39,827 nucleotides of DNA from positions 1-39,827 of the forward strand of contig NZ_JAQSDC010000013.1 of NCBI RefSeq assembly GCF_029945705.1. The letters are read 5' to 3'. Within the stretch, counting starts at the first letter, position 1; each line of letters opens with the position of its first letter. Position numbers and translations under genes: made by a program. Of the stretch, positions 26,325 to 35,577 are shown piece by piece. The notes beneath the pieces were generated by a model. It searched no databases. It was not told the origin of the DNA and saw only the letters and a list, made by a program, of their open reading frames with translations. This DNA comes from Methylotenera sp. GTDB lineage: Bacteria; Pseudomonadota; Gammaproteobacteria; Burkholderiales; Methylophilaceae.

Positions 26325-27883
26325 AACAAGGTTTACAACTTAGGTTTTCACAAAATCTCTCGCTCACGCCGCAGCTACAGCAAGCGATTAAGCTATTGCA
26401 GCTATCAACATTAGAACTTAACCAAGAAATTGATTTGTTGATGCAAACCAATCCCTTGCTAGAAAGAGGCGATGACGGTGAAGATGAGTACGGCAATGCA
26501 ACGGATAATAGTAACGATGAGGTGACGGTCAACACGACAAGCAATGATGGCAATGTCACCGACACTACGCAAGAATATGACGCCAATAGCGATGTTGAGT
26601 TTGAAAAAAATAATACTGAGTTTACTGAAAGTAAAGCAGAATTAAGTCAGACAGAACCTGCAGAATTTGAACAAAGTACAACCGACTTTTCTGCAGAATT
26701 CAATGATGATTACGATGAGTACTCCAATGGCAGCTTGTGGGATGAAAACAGCACGCCTGCAGACGATGACAGCGATTACAAACAACAAGACACGCTACAA
26801 ATAAGCTTGCGCGAGCACCTGCTTTCACAACTAAAACTCATGCAGCTATCAGAGCGTGACCAAACGCTCACGATGCTGTTGGTGGATAGCATTAACGAAG
26901 ACGGCTATTTAGAAGCATCGCTCGAAGAAATCGTTGAAGAGATGCCAGAAGAACTAGAAATAGAGGTATTAGAGCTACAAACGGCGCTGCGTCATATTCA
27001 AAATTTAGACCCTGCTGGCGTAGGCGCACGTAATTTAAGTGAGTGTTTGCTGCTACAACTTGATTTGTTACCCAAATTTACCCCGCACTTAGAATTAGCC
27101 AAATTGATGGCAAAACATTATTTAGTAGCGCTTGGCGCGCGTGACTTTGGGAAATTGCGTAAAGAACTAGGTTGTGATGAAGCCACTTTAAAATGTGTAC
27201 AGCAAGTGATTACCAACTTAAATCCTCGCCCTGGTAGCGCCTTCAGCATTATTGGTTCCGAACATTACATTCAGCATGAAGTGATTATCAAAAAAGTAAA
27301 AGGTATTTGGATCGCCAGCCTGAACGATGCGGTGATCCCTAAACTTAAAATCAACCAGCTTTATGCAGGTATTTTGAAGCGTAACCGCGATAGTTCTAGC
27401 CAGTATTTGCAAAGCCAGATGCAAGAAGCTAAATGGATGATTAAAAACATTCAGCAGCGTTTCTCTACCATTTTACGTGTATCACAAGCTATTACTGACC
27501 GCCAACGCAACTTCTTAGAATATGGCGAAGTCGCGATGAAACCTTTAGTCTTGCGTGAAATTGCCGAAGAGCTTGAGCTACATGAATCAACCATTTCGCG
27601 CGTCACCAACAACAAATATATGCTGACGCCGCGCGGTATTTTTGAGCTGAAATACTTCTTTGGCAGTTCCGTAGCAACCGATACTGGCGGTACTTGTTCT
27701 GCCACTGCAATTCGCGCGCTGATTAAGCAGTTGGTGGATCAAGAAAACCCTAAAAAACCTTACTCAGATAGTCAAATTACCGACTTATTAGCCAAGCAAG
27801 GTATCGTTGTTGCACGCCGTACCATTGCAAAATATCGTGAGTCACTCAACATTGCACCAGCTAGCTTAAGAAAGTCACTTTAA
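26321..27883 (+). CDS. rpoN: RNA polymerase sigma-54 factor RpoN
   Basis: RpoN directs polymerase to -24/-12 promoters with enhancer-binding proteins. The 520-residue protein has the Gln/Leu-rich region I (about 1-50), an unusually long acidic region II (about 50-155, rich in Asp, Glu, Asn and Thr), the core-binding domain, a helix-turn-helix with [10 protein letters not shown] and the RpoN box [10 protein letters not shown] near residue 505. Position after lptB is the canonical proteobacterial arrangement. No clear sigma-54 promoter was found in the window. Confidence 0.96.
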   Translation: MKQGLQLRFSQNLSLTPQLQQAIKLLQLSTLELNQEIDLLMQTNPLLERGDDGEDEYGNATDNSNDEVTVNTTSNDGNVTDTTQEYDANSDVEFEKNNTEFTESKAELSQTEPAEFEQSTTDFSAEFNDDYDEYSNGSLWDENSTPADDDSDYKQQDTLQISLREHLLSQLKLMQLSERDQTLTMLLVDSINEDGYLEASLEEIVEEMPEELEIEVLELQTALRHIQNLDPAGVGARNLSECLLLQLDLLPKFTPHLELAKLMAKHYLVALGARDFGKLRKELGCDEATLKCVQQVITNLNPRPGSAFSIIGSEHYIQHEVIIKKVKGIWIASLNDAVIPKLKINQLYAGILKRNRDSSSQYLQSQMQEAKWMIKNIQQRFSTILRVSQAITDRQRNFLEYGEVAMKPLVLREIAEELELHESTISRVTNNKYMLTPRGIFELKYFFGSSVATDTGGTCSATAIRALIKQLVDQENPKKPYSDSQITDLLAKQGIVVARRTIAKYRESLNIAPASLRKSL

Positions 27884-28099
27884 CTTTTACGGCGCTTGCT
27901 AGCTGAAAGTATTCATCGCAATCCAAGCAACAGAAGCATAAAAAATTGTCTATTCGCATGGCACAGACGTGAATTAAAGTAGTAAACTGAAACTGTTCGA
28001 AAAGTTTTAAGATCCTCAATCTAAGGTGCTAAATATTTTTCACACGCAGTAGGTTTTAGGAAATTCAAACTTTGAGAATATCTTAAAAAGGAGCAAGTC

Positions 28100-28426
28100 A
28101 TGAATTTACAATTAACTGGTCATCATTTAGAAGTAACTCCTGCATTACGCGACTATGTCACAAGCAAACTAGGCCGAATTAGCAACCACTTTGATCATGT
28201 TATTGATGTCAAGGTGACCATGAGTGTAGAAAAACTTATCCAAAAGGTAGAGGCTACGCTGCATGTTCCTGGTAACGATTTACATGCTGCCTGTACAGAC
28301 GACAATATGTACAGTGCAATTGATATGCTGACCGATAAACTCGATCGTCAAGTCGTCAAACACAAAGAAAAACATGCCGATCACCACAAAACGAATGGCG
28401 CAGTTAAGCACCAAAGTATTGAATAA
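28100..28426 (+). CDS. hpf: Ribosome hibernation-promoting factor (short HPF)
   Basis: HPF binds the 30S A and P sites and helps dimerise idle ribosomes. The 108-residue protein is the short form; the fold starts N-L-Q-L-T-G-H-H-L-E-V-T-P-A-L and includes Y-S-A-I-D-M-L-T-D-K-L-D-R-Q-V-x-K-H-K-E-K. A strong AAGGAG lies 7 bases before the ATG. It is separated from rpoN by 216 bp, with no gene in that gap and a promoter expected there, and from hprK by 27 bp. Expression by sigma-54 is common for this gene, but I found no convincing -24/-12 match. Confidence 0.95.
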   Translation: MNLQLTGHHLEVTPALRDYVTSKLGRISNHFDHVIDVKVTMSVEKLIQKVEATLHVPGNDLHAACTDDNMYSAIDMLTDKLDRQVVKHKEKHADHHKTNGAVKHQSIE

Positions 28427-28453
28427 TTTCTGTAACCCACCTTGTAGCTTACT

Positions 28454-29407
28454 ATGGCTCAAATAAATGTAGCTGAGCTATTCAAACAAACCCGCCTTAA
28501 GCTCAAACTTAATTGGATTGCTGGCCTTAACGGCGGGTTAAATTCCCTCACTAGTGAAACTGCTTCAAAACCCTCTCTGGCACTTATCGGTCATATCAAC
28601 TTTGTACATCCTAATCGGGTACAAGTATTAGGTTGTGCGGAAATGGATTATTTGCGGAGCTTAAAAAAAGCAGAAGCAGACGGCGCGATTGCAAATTTAT
28701 ATTCAACTAACTTAGCCGCTGTGATTGTAGCCAACGGCGAAAAAGTACCTGACACACTGATTGAAGAGGCCAATAGCCGCAATACGCCACTCTTCACTTC
28801 AACATTACGCAGTCCAGAACTAATGGACATCTTGAACCACTTTTTGGCGCAAGCAGTTGCAGAATCAGTCAGCGCACATGGCGTGTTTATGGAAGTACAA
28901 GGCTTTGGCGCGCTGATTAAAGGTGAAGCAGCCATCGGTAAGAGCGAGCTAGCTTTAGAACTGATTTCTCGTGGACATCGCTTGATTGCGGACGACATTG
29001 TTGACTTCTATCGCATTGCGCCAGAACGCATTGAGGGTCGCTGTCCCGCATTATTACAAGATTTTTTAGAAGTGCGCGGCTTGGGTATTTTAAATATTCG
29101 CGCACTATTTGGCGATAACTCAGTCAAACCGACAAAGCCGTTAGATTTGATTATTCAGTTGGTGATGGCGGATAAACAAGCACCCGAGCAACTCAACCGA
29201 CTAAGCATTAAAAAGCTGCATGAAGAAGTGCTTGGCGTGAAAATTGACAAAGTGCAGATTCCTATCGCTGCAGGTCGCAATATAGCGGTGTTAGTAGAGG
29301 TTGCAATACGTAACCACATGCTATTATTAAGAGGCATTAATGCGACTAAACAATTCACTCAACGTCAGCAGCGTGAAATGAAAAAACAGCAACAATTAGT
29401 TAAATAA
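28454..29407 (+). CDS. hprK: HPr kinase/phosphorylase HprK
   Basis: HprK phosphorylates and dephosphorylates Ser 46 of HPr, coupling the PTS to cell energy state. The 317-residue protein has an N-terminal domain, the catalytic-region His 142 in S-A-H-G-V-F and the Walker A loop G-E-A-A-I-G-K-S (157-164). The HprK signature E-V-R-G-L-G-I-L-N-I follows near residue 210. It starts 27 bp after hpf, the place where ptsN usually sits in betaproteobacteria, and ends 4 bp before rapZ. Its target serine is present in the HPr encoded downstream. Confidence 0.95.
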   Translation: MAQINVAELFKQTRLKLKLNWIAGLNGGLNSLTSETASKPSLALIGHINFVHPNRVQVLGCAEMDYLRSLKKAEADGAIANLYSTNLAAVIVANGEKVPDTLIEEANSRNTPLFTSTLRSPELMDILNHFLAQAVAESVSAHGVFMEVQGFGALIKGEAAIGKSELALELISRGHRLIADDIVDFYRIAPERIEGRCPALLQDFLEVRGLGILNIRALFGDNSVKPTKPLDLIIQLVMADKQAPEQLNRLSIKKLHEEVLGVKIDKVQIPIAAGRNIAVLVEVAIRNHMLLLRGINATKQFTQRQQREMKKQQQLVK

Positions 29408-29411
29408 CGTT

Positions 29412-30281
29412 ATGAAACAACTCATCATCGTCACAGGGCTTTCAGGTTCTGGCAAAAGCATTGCGCTACATGCGCTTGAAGACAGCGGCTATTACTGTGT
29501 CGACAATTTACCTGCCACGATGTTGCCACAAATTGCAGAACATTTGCAGTCTGAAGATAATCTACATGACAACTCAAGCACTACTAACCATGACCGTGTG
29601 GCGATCAGTATTGATAGTCGCAGCGCGGCCATTGAAACGCTACCTGCCCATATTGAACAATTAAAATCACAAGGCATCACTACTCAGGTACTATTTTTAG
29701 AATCTAACGTCGAAACACTTGTTAAACGATTTAGCGAAACACGACGAAAACATCCGCTAAGTAAAGACACCACCACACTTGCTGAAAGCATTGCTGTGGA
29801 ACGCGAATTACTAGGCGATTTAGGCAAGTTAGGGCATGTCATTGATACGAGCTACATCAGCGCCAATAAACTAAGAGCATGGATAAAAGACGCAGTAGCC
29901 AACGAGAGTTCTGGCTTAACATTACTATTCACCTCATTCGGCTTTAAACACGGCATTCCATTAGATGCTGACTTTGTATTTGATATACGCTGCCTACCTA
30001 ACCCACATTACGACCCAAAATTACGTGATTTAACGGGTTTAGATACAGAAGTCCAAACGTTTTTAGAAGGTCAAGCGAACGCGCAAGACATGTTGAACGA
30101 CATCAAAACTTATATAGAAAAGTGGCTGCCTAGCTTTATTTCTGACAATCGCAGCTATTTAACCGTGGCGATTGGCTGCACTGGCGGGCAACATCGCTCA
30201 GTTTATTTTGTAGAGCAGTTAACTAAATATTTTGCGCCTAAGCAAAAAGTGTTAACGCGACATCGCGAATTAAAACAATAA
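29412..30281 (+). CDS. rapZ: RNase adapter protein RapZ
   Basis: RapZ is a nucleotide-binding protein that in enterobacteria delivers GlmZ RNA to RNase E and senses glucosamine-6-phosphate; in other proteobacteria its targets are less clear. The 289-residue protein has the P-loop G-L-S-G-S-G-K-S (9-16), the conserved D-L-R-x-L-P-N-P-like segment (here F-D-I-R-C-L-P-N-P) and the C-terminal G-C-T-G-G-Q-H-R-S-V. It lies 4 bp after hprK, so they form a unit. Confidence 0.94.
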   Translation: MKQLIIVTGLSGSGKSIALHALEDSGYYCVDNLPATMLPQIAEHLQSEDNLHDNSSTTNHDRVAISIDSRSAAIETLPAHIEQLKSQGITTQVLFLESNVETLVKRFSETRRKHPLSKDTTTLAESIAVERELLGDLGKLGHVIDTSYISANKLRAWIKDAVANESSGLTLLFTSFGFKHGIPLDADFVFDIRCLPNPHYDPKLRDLTGLDTEVQTFLEGQANAQDMLNDIKTYIEKWLPSFISDNRSYLTVAIGCTGGQHRSVYFVEQLTKYFAPKQKVLTRHRELKQ

Positions 30282-30421
30282 ATACGAAGCACCATTTAAG
30301 GTGTGACTTTAAAAGTAATGTGCAGTTTTAAAATAATGTAGTCATTGATTAAAATTATTAAATAAATCTAGAAGATTAGTACTCAATACTTAGATTTTAG
30401 ATAAACAGGATTGATATAAAC

Positions 30422-30835
30422 ATGATTGGAATTTTAATTATCGCGCATGGTAGTTTAGGTGAAAGCCTTAAAGAATGTGCAAAACACGTGATTGGTAATG
30501 AACCTAGGCAATTAGCTTTTTTAGCCGTCAATAACGCCGACGACCCAAGTGAGTTACTGCCAAAAGCGCAAGCGTTGGTCACAGAACTGAATCATGGTGA
30601 TGGTGTTTTGGTACTTTCAGACATGTATGGCGCAACGCCTTGCAATATCGTCAGTAAACTACTCGTTCCAGGTGAAGTTGAAGGCGTAGCAGGCGTCAAT
30701 ATGCCGATGATAGTTCGCACTATGACTTACCGACATGAGTCCCTGATGGCATTAGTAGAAAAAGCTGTCAGTGGTGGGCGTGAAGGCGTTGTGCATTTTG
30801 ATAGAGAACGTTGTGACAGGTTTGTAGCACCGTAA
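30422..30835 (+). CDS. PTS EIIA component, mannose/fructose type
   Basis: The 137-residue protein is a mannose-family EIIA domain. The phosphoacceptor is His 9 in I-I-A-H-G-S-L-G, and the loop D-M-Y-G-A-T-P-C-N matches the family. No EIIB, EIIC or EIID gene is present in the window, so it is likely a terminal regulatory phosphate acceptor rather than part of a sugar importer. This arrangement of EIIA-Man, HPr and EI after rapZ is known in several betaproteobacteria. It lies 140 bp after rapZ, so it may have its own promoter. Confidence 0.93.
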   Translation: MIGILIIAHGSLGESLKECAKHVIGNEPRQLAFLAVNNADDPSELLPKAQALVTELNHGDGVLVLSDMYGATPCNIVSKLLVPGEVEGVAGVNMPMIVRTMTYRHESLMALVEKAVSGGREGVVHFDRERCDRFVAP

Positions 30836-30898
30836 GCACTGCGTCATAAAACGACCTCACAATAACAATAAAGAATAATATAACTGGGCTTATAAAGC

Positions 30899-31168
30899 AT
30901 GATTAGCACTGAAGTAGAGATTATCAATAAACTAGGGCTGCACGCACGTGCCTCAACCAAACTAACGCAAACCGCGAGTAAATTTGCATCCGAAATCTGG
31001 ATAACGCGCAATGGTCGCCGTGTTAATGCAAAAAGCATTATGGGCGTAATGATGCTAGCCGCTGCCAAAGGCTCTTTTGTCACACTAGAAGCCAATGGTG
31101 CGGATGAAAAAGAGTCAATCGACGGCCTGACAGCCTTGATTGCGGATTACTTTGGCGAAGGTGAGTAA
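30899..31168 (+). CDS. ptsH: Phosphocarrier protein HPr
   Basis: HPr passes phosphate from enzyme I to EIIA. The 89-residue protein has both regulatory sites: His 15 in G-L-H-A-R-A-S, phosphorylated by enzyme I, and Ser 46 in A-K-S-I-M-G, the HprK target. The ribosome site is weak. It lies 63 bp after the EIIA gene and 69 bp before enzyme I. Together with hprK upstream it makes a complete Ser/His switch. Confidence 0.95.
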   Translation: MISTEVEIINKLGLHARASTKLTQTASKFASEIWITRNGRRVNAKSIMGVMMLAAAKGSFVTLEANGADEKESIDGLTALIADYFGEGE

Positions 31169-31173
31169 ATATC

Positions 31174-31245
31174 ATGAGAATGCTAAAAGTGATTTCTCAC
31201 AGGCTAAAAGAAGCAACTTCTCGCGAGGTAGATAACATTGACTAG
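31174..31245 (+). other. Possible 23-codon leader ORF overlapping the ptsI start
   Basis: An ATG at 31174 opens 23 codons that end with a TAG at 31243-31245, overlapping the TTG start of enzyme I (31238) by 8 bases. An AAGGTGAG stretch lies about 10 bases upstream. The peptide is basic at its start (M-R-M-L-K-V-I-S-H-R-L-K). It could couple translation of the rare TTG start or be chance; there is no conservation evidence here. Confidence 0.3.
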
Positions 31246-33013
31246 CTTTAGCATTCATGGCGTAGGCGTCTCTAGCGGCATTGCGATTGGGCAAGCCCAC
31301 CTTATCTCTAACGCACTATTAGAGGTAGTACATTACCAACTGCCTAAACATCTAATCGGCGAAGAGGTTAAACGTTTTACTGATGCAATAGAAACCGTTA
31401 AAGCTGATTTAGAAGCCATTAACGGAAGCTTGCGTAAAAATGCGCCTGCTGAAATAAGTGCTTTCATCGGTACGCATTTAATGATGTTGGCGGATAAATC
31501 TCTATCTGAAGCGCCAATAAAAATTATCGAAAACGAGCGATGCAATGCTGAGTGGGCAATTAAGCTGCAAATGGATGACATTGTTGAGCAGTTTGAGCAA
31601 ATTGAAGATGAATATCTGCGCGAACGTAAACAAGATGTGATTCAAGTAGTTGAACGTGTCATTAAAGCGCTGCTTGGGCATCCTAGCCAATTAAGTACAG
31701 AGCAGAAAAACAGCGCAGCGAGTCGGGAACATAAGCTTATTTTAGTCGCGCACGACATTTCGCCCGCTGATGCTATTCAATTCAAGCAACACGAATTTGC
31801 TGCTTTTATTACCGATGTTGGCGGCGTTACGTCGCACACTGCAATTTTAGCGCGCAGCCTGAACATACCTTCTATTGTTGCGCTTCAAAGAGCCCACGAT
31901 CTAATTCGTGATGGCGAGTTGATTATTGTAGATGGCAAACAAGGCGTGGTGATTGTTAATCCCGATGCCAGCATTTTAACTGAATACAAGCTACGCCAAG
32001 AACAGTGGGAGCTAGAGCAACAAAAACTTCAACGCATTAAATCGACCAAAGCAGTCACCTTAGATGGCATGAATATTGACTTATTTGCCAATATTGAAGT
32101 GCCAGAAGACGTGGTTGCAGTCGCGGCATCAGGTGCTACTGGCATAGGCTTATACCGTACCGAGTTCTTGTTTATGAATCGGCGCGAAATGCCAGATGAA
32201 GAAGAACAATTCATCGCTTACAAAACGGTTGCCGAAGCCATGAAAGGCGCAACGGTCATTATTCGCACCTTAGATTTGGGTGCAGATAAACAAATGAACC
32301 CCGATACGATAGTCACGTGCGCTAACCCAGCATTAGGCTTACGTGCCATTCGCTATTGCTTATCGGAACCGCAGATTTTTCATACGCAATTGCGCGCTTT
32401 ATTGCGTGCCTCACATTTTGGCAATATCAAAATATTAGTGCCTATGCTCTGTACATTATCAGAGCTGCGTCAAACTAAACTATTGTTAGAGCGCGCTAAA
32501 ATCAGCCTGCTGAAGCAAAATATTCCGTTCAATGAAAATATACCGCTAGGCGGCATGATAGAAATTCCCGCAGCTGCGATTAATGCTGAAGCTTTTGCCA
32601 ACGAGTTAGACTTTTTGTCTATCGGCACTAACGATTTAATTCAGTACACGCTAGCAATCGACCGTACCGATGATGCCGTTGCACATCTTTACAACCCACT
32701 ACATCCGTCGGTATTAAAACTGATTTCGATGACCATTAAAGCGGGTGAAAAGTTAGGCAAATCAGTTTCAGTATGTGGTGAAATGGCTGGTGATGCGAAG
32801 CTAACCAAACTATTGATTGGCATGGGTTTACGCCAACTTTCTATGCACCCATCACACATACTGAGTGTTAAACAACAAATATTGCATAGCCAGCTCACCA
32901 CACTTAAAGCGAACGCACGCAAAGTACTAAATTTAACAGACTTAGAGAAAGTTGAACCATTAGTGGCTAAGCTGAATCGCAATTCAGATTTAGGCACCCA
33001 TCTCAGCTCGTAA
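31238..33013 (+). CDS. ptsI: PTS enzyme I (phosphoenolpyruvate-protein phosphotransferase)
   Basis: Enzyme I takes phosphate from PEP and passes it to HPr His 15. The 591-residue protein has an N-terminal HPr-binding helical domain, the active-site His 200 in G-G-V-T-S-H-T-A-I-L, and a C-terminal PEP barrel with Y-R-T-E-F-L-F, D-L-G-A-D-K and the late V-C-G-E-M-A-G-D. There is no GAF domain, so it is PtsI rather than PtsP. The start is TTG with GAGG 9 bases before it; no ATG fits the conserved opening S-F-S-I-H-G-V-G-V-S-S-G-I-A. Confidence 0.94.
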   Translation: MTSFSIHGVGVSSGIAIGQAHLISNALLEVVHYQLPKHLIGEEVKRFTDAIETVKADLEAINGSLRKNAPAEISAFIGTHLMMLADKSLSEAPIKIIENERCNAEWAIKLQMDDIVEQFEQIEDEYLRERKQDVIQVVERVIKALLGHPSQLSTEQKNSAASREHKLILVAHDISPADAIQFKQHEFAAFITDVGGVTSHTAILARSLNIPSIVALQRAHDLIRDGELIIVDGKQGVVIVNPDASILTEYKLRQEQWELEQQKLQRIKSTKAVTLDGMNIDLFANIEVPEDVVAVAASGATGIGLYRTEFLFMNRREMPDEEEQFIAYKTVAEAMKGATVIIRTLDLGADKQMNPDTIVTCANPALGLRAIRYCLSEPQIFHTQLRALLRASHFGNIKILVPMLCTLSELRQTKLLLERAKISLLKQNIPFNENIPLGGMIEIPAAAINAEAFANELDFLSIGTNDLIQYTLAIDRTDDAVAHLYNPLHPSVLKLISMTIKAGEKLGKSVSVCGEMAGDAKLTKLLIGMGLRQLSMHPSHILSVKQQILHSQLTTLKANARKVLNLTDLEKVEPLVAKLNRNSDLGTHLSS

Positions 33014-33054
33014 TTAAGCTCATCATAAGCTGCTCACCTACCGAAAGGACTTCA

Positions 33055-33423
33055 ATGTCTACCGAAGCCAATAATGAAGTAACTGTTGAAAACAGTCAAA
33101 ATCCTAGCAATGACGATAAAAACATCGCCACCATTACGCATTTAGGCGGCACGGTGTTTGCATTCGTGCCAGCGCTGATTGTTTGGATTTTGAAAAAAGA
33201 TGACAGTGCATACATTGCCGATCAATCCAGAGAAGCACTTAACTTTCAAATCACCATGGTGCTGGCTTATATGCTCGCGGGTGTACTTTCATGGATACTC
33301 ATCGGGCTGATATTTTTTCCTGTTATTTGGGTTGTGAATATTGTTTTCTGCATTATTGCCGCCATCTCTTCTAGCAAGGGCGAAACTTATCGCTATCCGT
33401 TTAGTCTCCGTCTAATTAACTAG
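33055..33423 (+). CDS. DUF4870 (Tic20-like) small membrane protein
   Basis: The 122-residue protein has a hydrophilic N-terminus (about 1-27) and three membrane segments. It has the DUF4870 hallmark S-R-E-A-L-N-F-Q-I between the first and second and Y-x-Y-P-F-S-L-R-L at the end. The function of this family is not established. AAAGGA lies 7 bases before the ATG. It follows ptsI by 41 bp and precedes oligopeptidase A by 48 bp. Confidence 0.8.
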   Translation: MSTEANNEVTVENSQNPSNDDKNIATITHLGGTVFAFVPALIVWILKKDDSAYIADQSREALNFQITMVLAYMLAGVLSWILIGLIFFPVIWVVNIVFCIIAAISSSKGETYRYPFSLRLIN

Positions 33424-33471
33424 GTTTAGTTTACTAGGTTTAATTAACTAATCTGTTTTAAGGAATAATCT

Positions 33472-35499
33472 GTGTCAAATCCACTGTTGTATCTTGCTGG
33501 CTTACCTAAATTTAATGAAGTTAAACCTGAACATGTCAGCCCAGCCATTGACAGCTTGCTTACGGAAGGCCGCGCACTGGTTGAAAGCTTAGCCACGGCA
33601 ACAGAAGCGCCAACATGGGAAAACTTTGCACTTAAGTTAGAAGACCATAGCGACAAAATCAGCCGCGCGTGGAGTCAAGTCGGCCACATGAACGCTGTGG
33701 TGAATAGCCCAGAGTTACGTGAAGCCTATAACGAAAATTTAGCTAAGCTGACTGATTACGGCAGTGATATGTCGCAAGACGAACGCTTGTACGCCAAGTA
33801 CAAAGCCACACAAGCAAGTGCTGGGTTTGCTAACTTAACGCCAACACAACAAAAAATTATCAATAACGAAGTGCGTGATTTCAAACTAGGTGGTGCCGAG
33901 TTACCAGAAGCGCAAAAAGCGCGCTTTAAAGAAGTCAGCGAAGAGCTTTCAAAATTAGGCTCAAAATTTGAAGAAAATATTCTAGATAACACCAATGACT
34001 TTGCGCATTATGTTGAAGACATTGCCGATTTAGCGGGTATACCAGCAGATGCGATTGAGGCCGCGTTGGAAGCAGCAAAAGCTGAAGACAAAACAGGCTA
34101 TAGATTTAGCCTGCAATTCCCCTCTTACATGCCAGTTTTGCAATACGGCGAAAACCGCGCGCTACGCGAAACGCTTTACCGCGCTTATGCGACTCGCGCG
34201 TCTGAATTTAGTAAAAAAGACTGGGACAACACCACGCTCATTAGCGATATTTTGAAACTCAAGCAAGAGGAAGCGCAAACATTAGGCTTTAAAAACTATG
34301 CTGAACTCTCGCTCGCTACTAAAATGGCAGACACACCTGCACAAGTCACTGAGTTTTTAGATACGCTGGCAAAACGTGCCAAACCTTATGCAGAACGAGA
34401 TATGCAAGAACTCACCACCTATGCCAAAAAGCTGGGTATTGAAGACATGCAATCATGGGATGTTGGCTATGTCAGCGAAAAGCTACGCGAAGACAAATAT
34501 GCATTTTCAGACCAAGAAGTGAAACAGTATTTTCCTGAAAGCAAAGTGCTGGAAGGTTTATTCAAGGTCACAGAAACTATTTTTGGCGTACAAGTACAAA
34601 AAGCCGAAGCTCCGCTTTGGCACGCAGACGCCGCGTTTTACCAAATTAACGATGCCGCAGGCAAGGCTATCGCCTACTTCTATTTAGACCTCTATGCTCG
34701 CAACAACAAACGTGGTGGTGCATGGATGGATGAAGCGATTACACGTCGCAAAAAAGTTGACGGCATTGAACTACCAGTGGCGTTCTTAACCTGTAACTTC
34801 TCCGCTCCAGTTGGCGGTAAGCCAGCCTTATTCACGCACGATGAAGTCATCACCATGTTCCACGAGTTTGGTCACGGCCTGCACCACATGCTCACCCAAG
34901 TGGATGAATACGGCGTTTCAGGCATCAAAGGCGTTGAGTGGGATGCGGTTGAACTACCAAGCCAATTTATGGAAAACTTTTGCTGGGAATGGGAAGTGCT
35001 ACGCCACATGACCGCCCACGTAGACACAGGCGCGCAACTTCCACGCGAACTGTTCGACAAAATGGTCGCCGCTAAAAACTTTCAAGCAGGCATGCAAACC
35101 ATGCGCCAAATTGAATTTTCACTCTTCGATATGCGCCTACACGGCGAGTTTGACCCTAATGGTAAGTTAACCGCGCTAGATTTAATCGAACAAATCCGCG
35201 ATGAAGTAGCCGTGGTACGCCCACCAAAGTGGAACCGCTTCCCCAACAGTTTCAGCCACATTTTTGCAGGCGGTTACGCCGCTGGCTACTACAGCTACAA
35301 ATGGGCAGAAGTACTCTCAGCCGATGCTTACAGCTTATTTGAAGAGCTAGGCGTACTTTCATCACAAGCAGGTAGCCGCTTTAAAGATGAAGTGCTTGCA
35401 AAAGGCGGCTCACGCCCAGCGATGGAGTCGTTTATAGCATTTAGGGGTAGAGAGCCTAATATGGACGCGTTGTTAAGACATAATGGGATGGCGAGTTAA
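33472..35499 (+). CDS. prlC: Oligopeptidase A (M3 family)
   Basis: Oligopeptidase A is a cytoplasmic zinc endopeptidase that degrades signal peptides and other short peptides. The 675-residue protein has the zinc motif H-E-F-G-H at 464-468 in M-F-H-E-F-G-H-G-L-H-H, with the third ligand region F-M-E-N-F-C-W-E downstream, and the late G-G-Y-A-A-G-Y-Y-S-Y-K-W. The start is GTG at 33472, with AAGGA 7 bases before it. Length matches E. coli PrlC (680). Confidence 0.94.
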   Translation: MSNPLLYLAGLPKFNEVKPEHVSPAIDSLLTEGRALVESLATATEAPTWENFALKLEDHSDKISRAWSQVGHMNAVVNSPELREAYNENLAKLTDYGSDMSQDERLYAKYKATQASAGFANLTPTQQKIINNEVRDFKLGGAELPEAQKARFKEVSEELSKLGSKFEENILDNTNDFAHYVEDIADLAGIPADAIEAALEAAKAEDKTGYRFSLQFPSYMPVLQYGENRALRETLYRAYATRASEFSKKDWDNTTLISDILKLKQEEAQTLGFKNYAELSLATKMADTPAQVTEFLDTLAKRAKPYAERDMQELTTYAKKLGIEDMQSWDVGYVSEKLREDKYAFSDQEVKQYFPESKVLEGLFKVTETIFGVQVQKAEAPLWHADAAFYQINDAAGKAIAYFYLDLYARNNKRGGAWMDEAITRRKKVDGIELPVAFLTCNFSAPVGGKPALFTHDEVITMFHEFGHGLHHMLTQVDEYGVSGIKGVEWDAVELPSQFMENFCWEWEVLRHMTAHVDTGAQLPRELFDKMVAAKNFQAGMQTMRQIEFSLFDMRLHGEFDPNGKLTALDLIEQIRDEVAVVRPPKWNRFPNSFSHIFAGGYAAGYYSYKWAEVLSADAYSLFEELGVLSSQAGSRFKDEVLAKGGSRPAMESFIAFRGREPNMDALLRHNGMAS

Positions 35500-35501
35500 T
35501 T

Positions 35502-35539
35502 GCTAATGCCTAATCTGTCCACGTTAGCTATCTTTTTTG
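35502..35539 (+). terminator. Weak candidate terminator after oligopeptidase A
   Basis: GCTAAT (35502-35507) pairs with GTTAGC (35523-35528), including one G-U pair, over a 15-base loop, followed by TATC and six T residues. The stem is short, so this is a low-confidence call. Confidence 0.3.
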
Positions 35540-35577
35540 CTCTTTGTACAATTGACTATTTTTGTGAGTCAAGCTAA

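Noticed and set aside
27940-27990. A TGGCAC element upstream of hpf as a sigma-54 promoter
   Set aside because: No TTGC-type -12 element lies at the required spacing.
30364-30397. Inverted repeat AAATCTA...TAGATTT with a 20-base spacer before the EIIA gene
   Set aside because: Seven AT-rich base pairs with a long spacer are expected by chance in AT-rich intergenic DNA.
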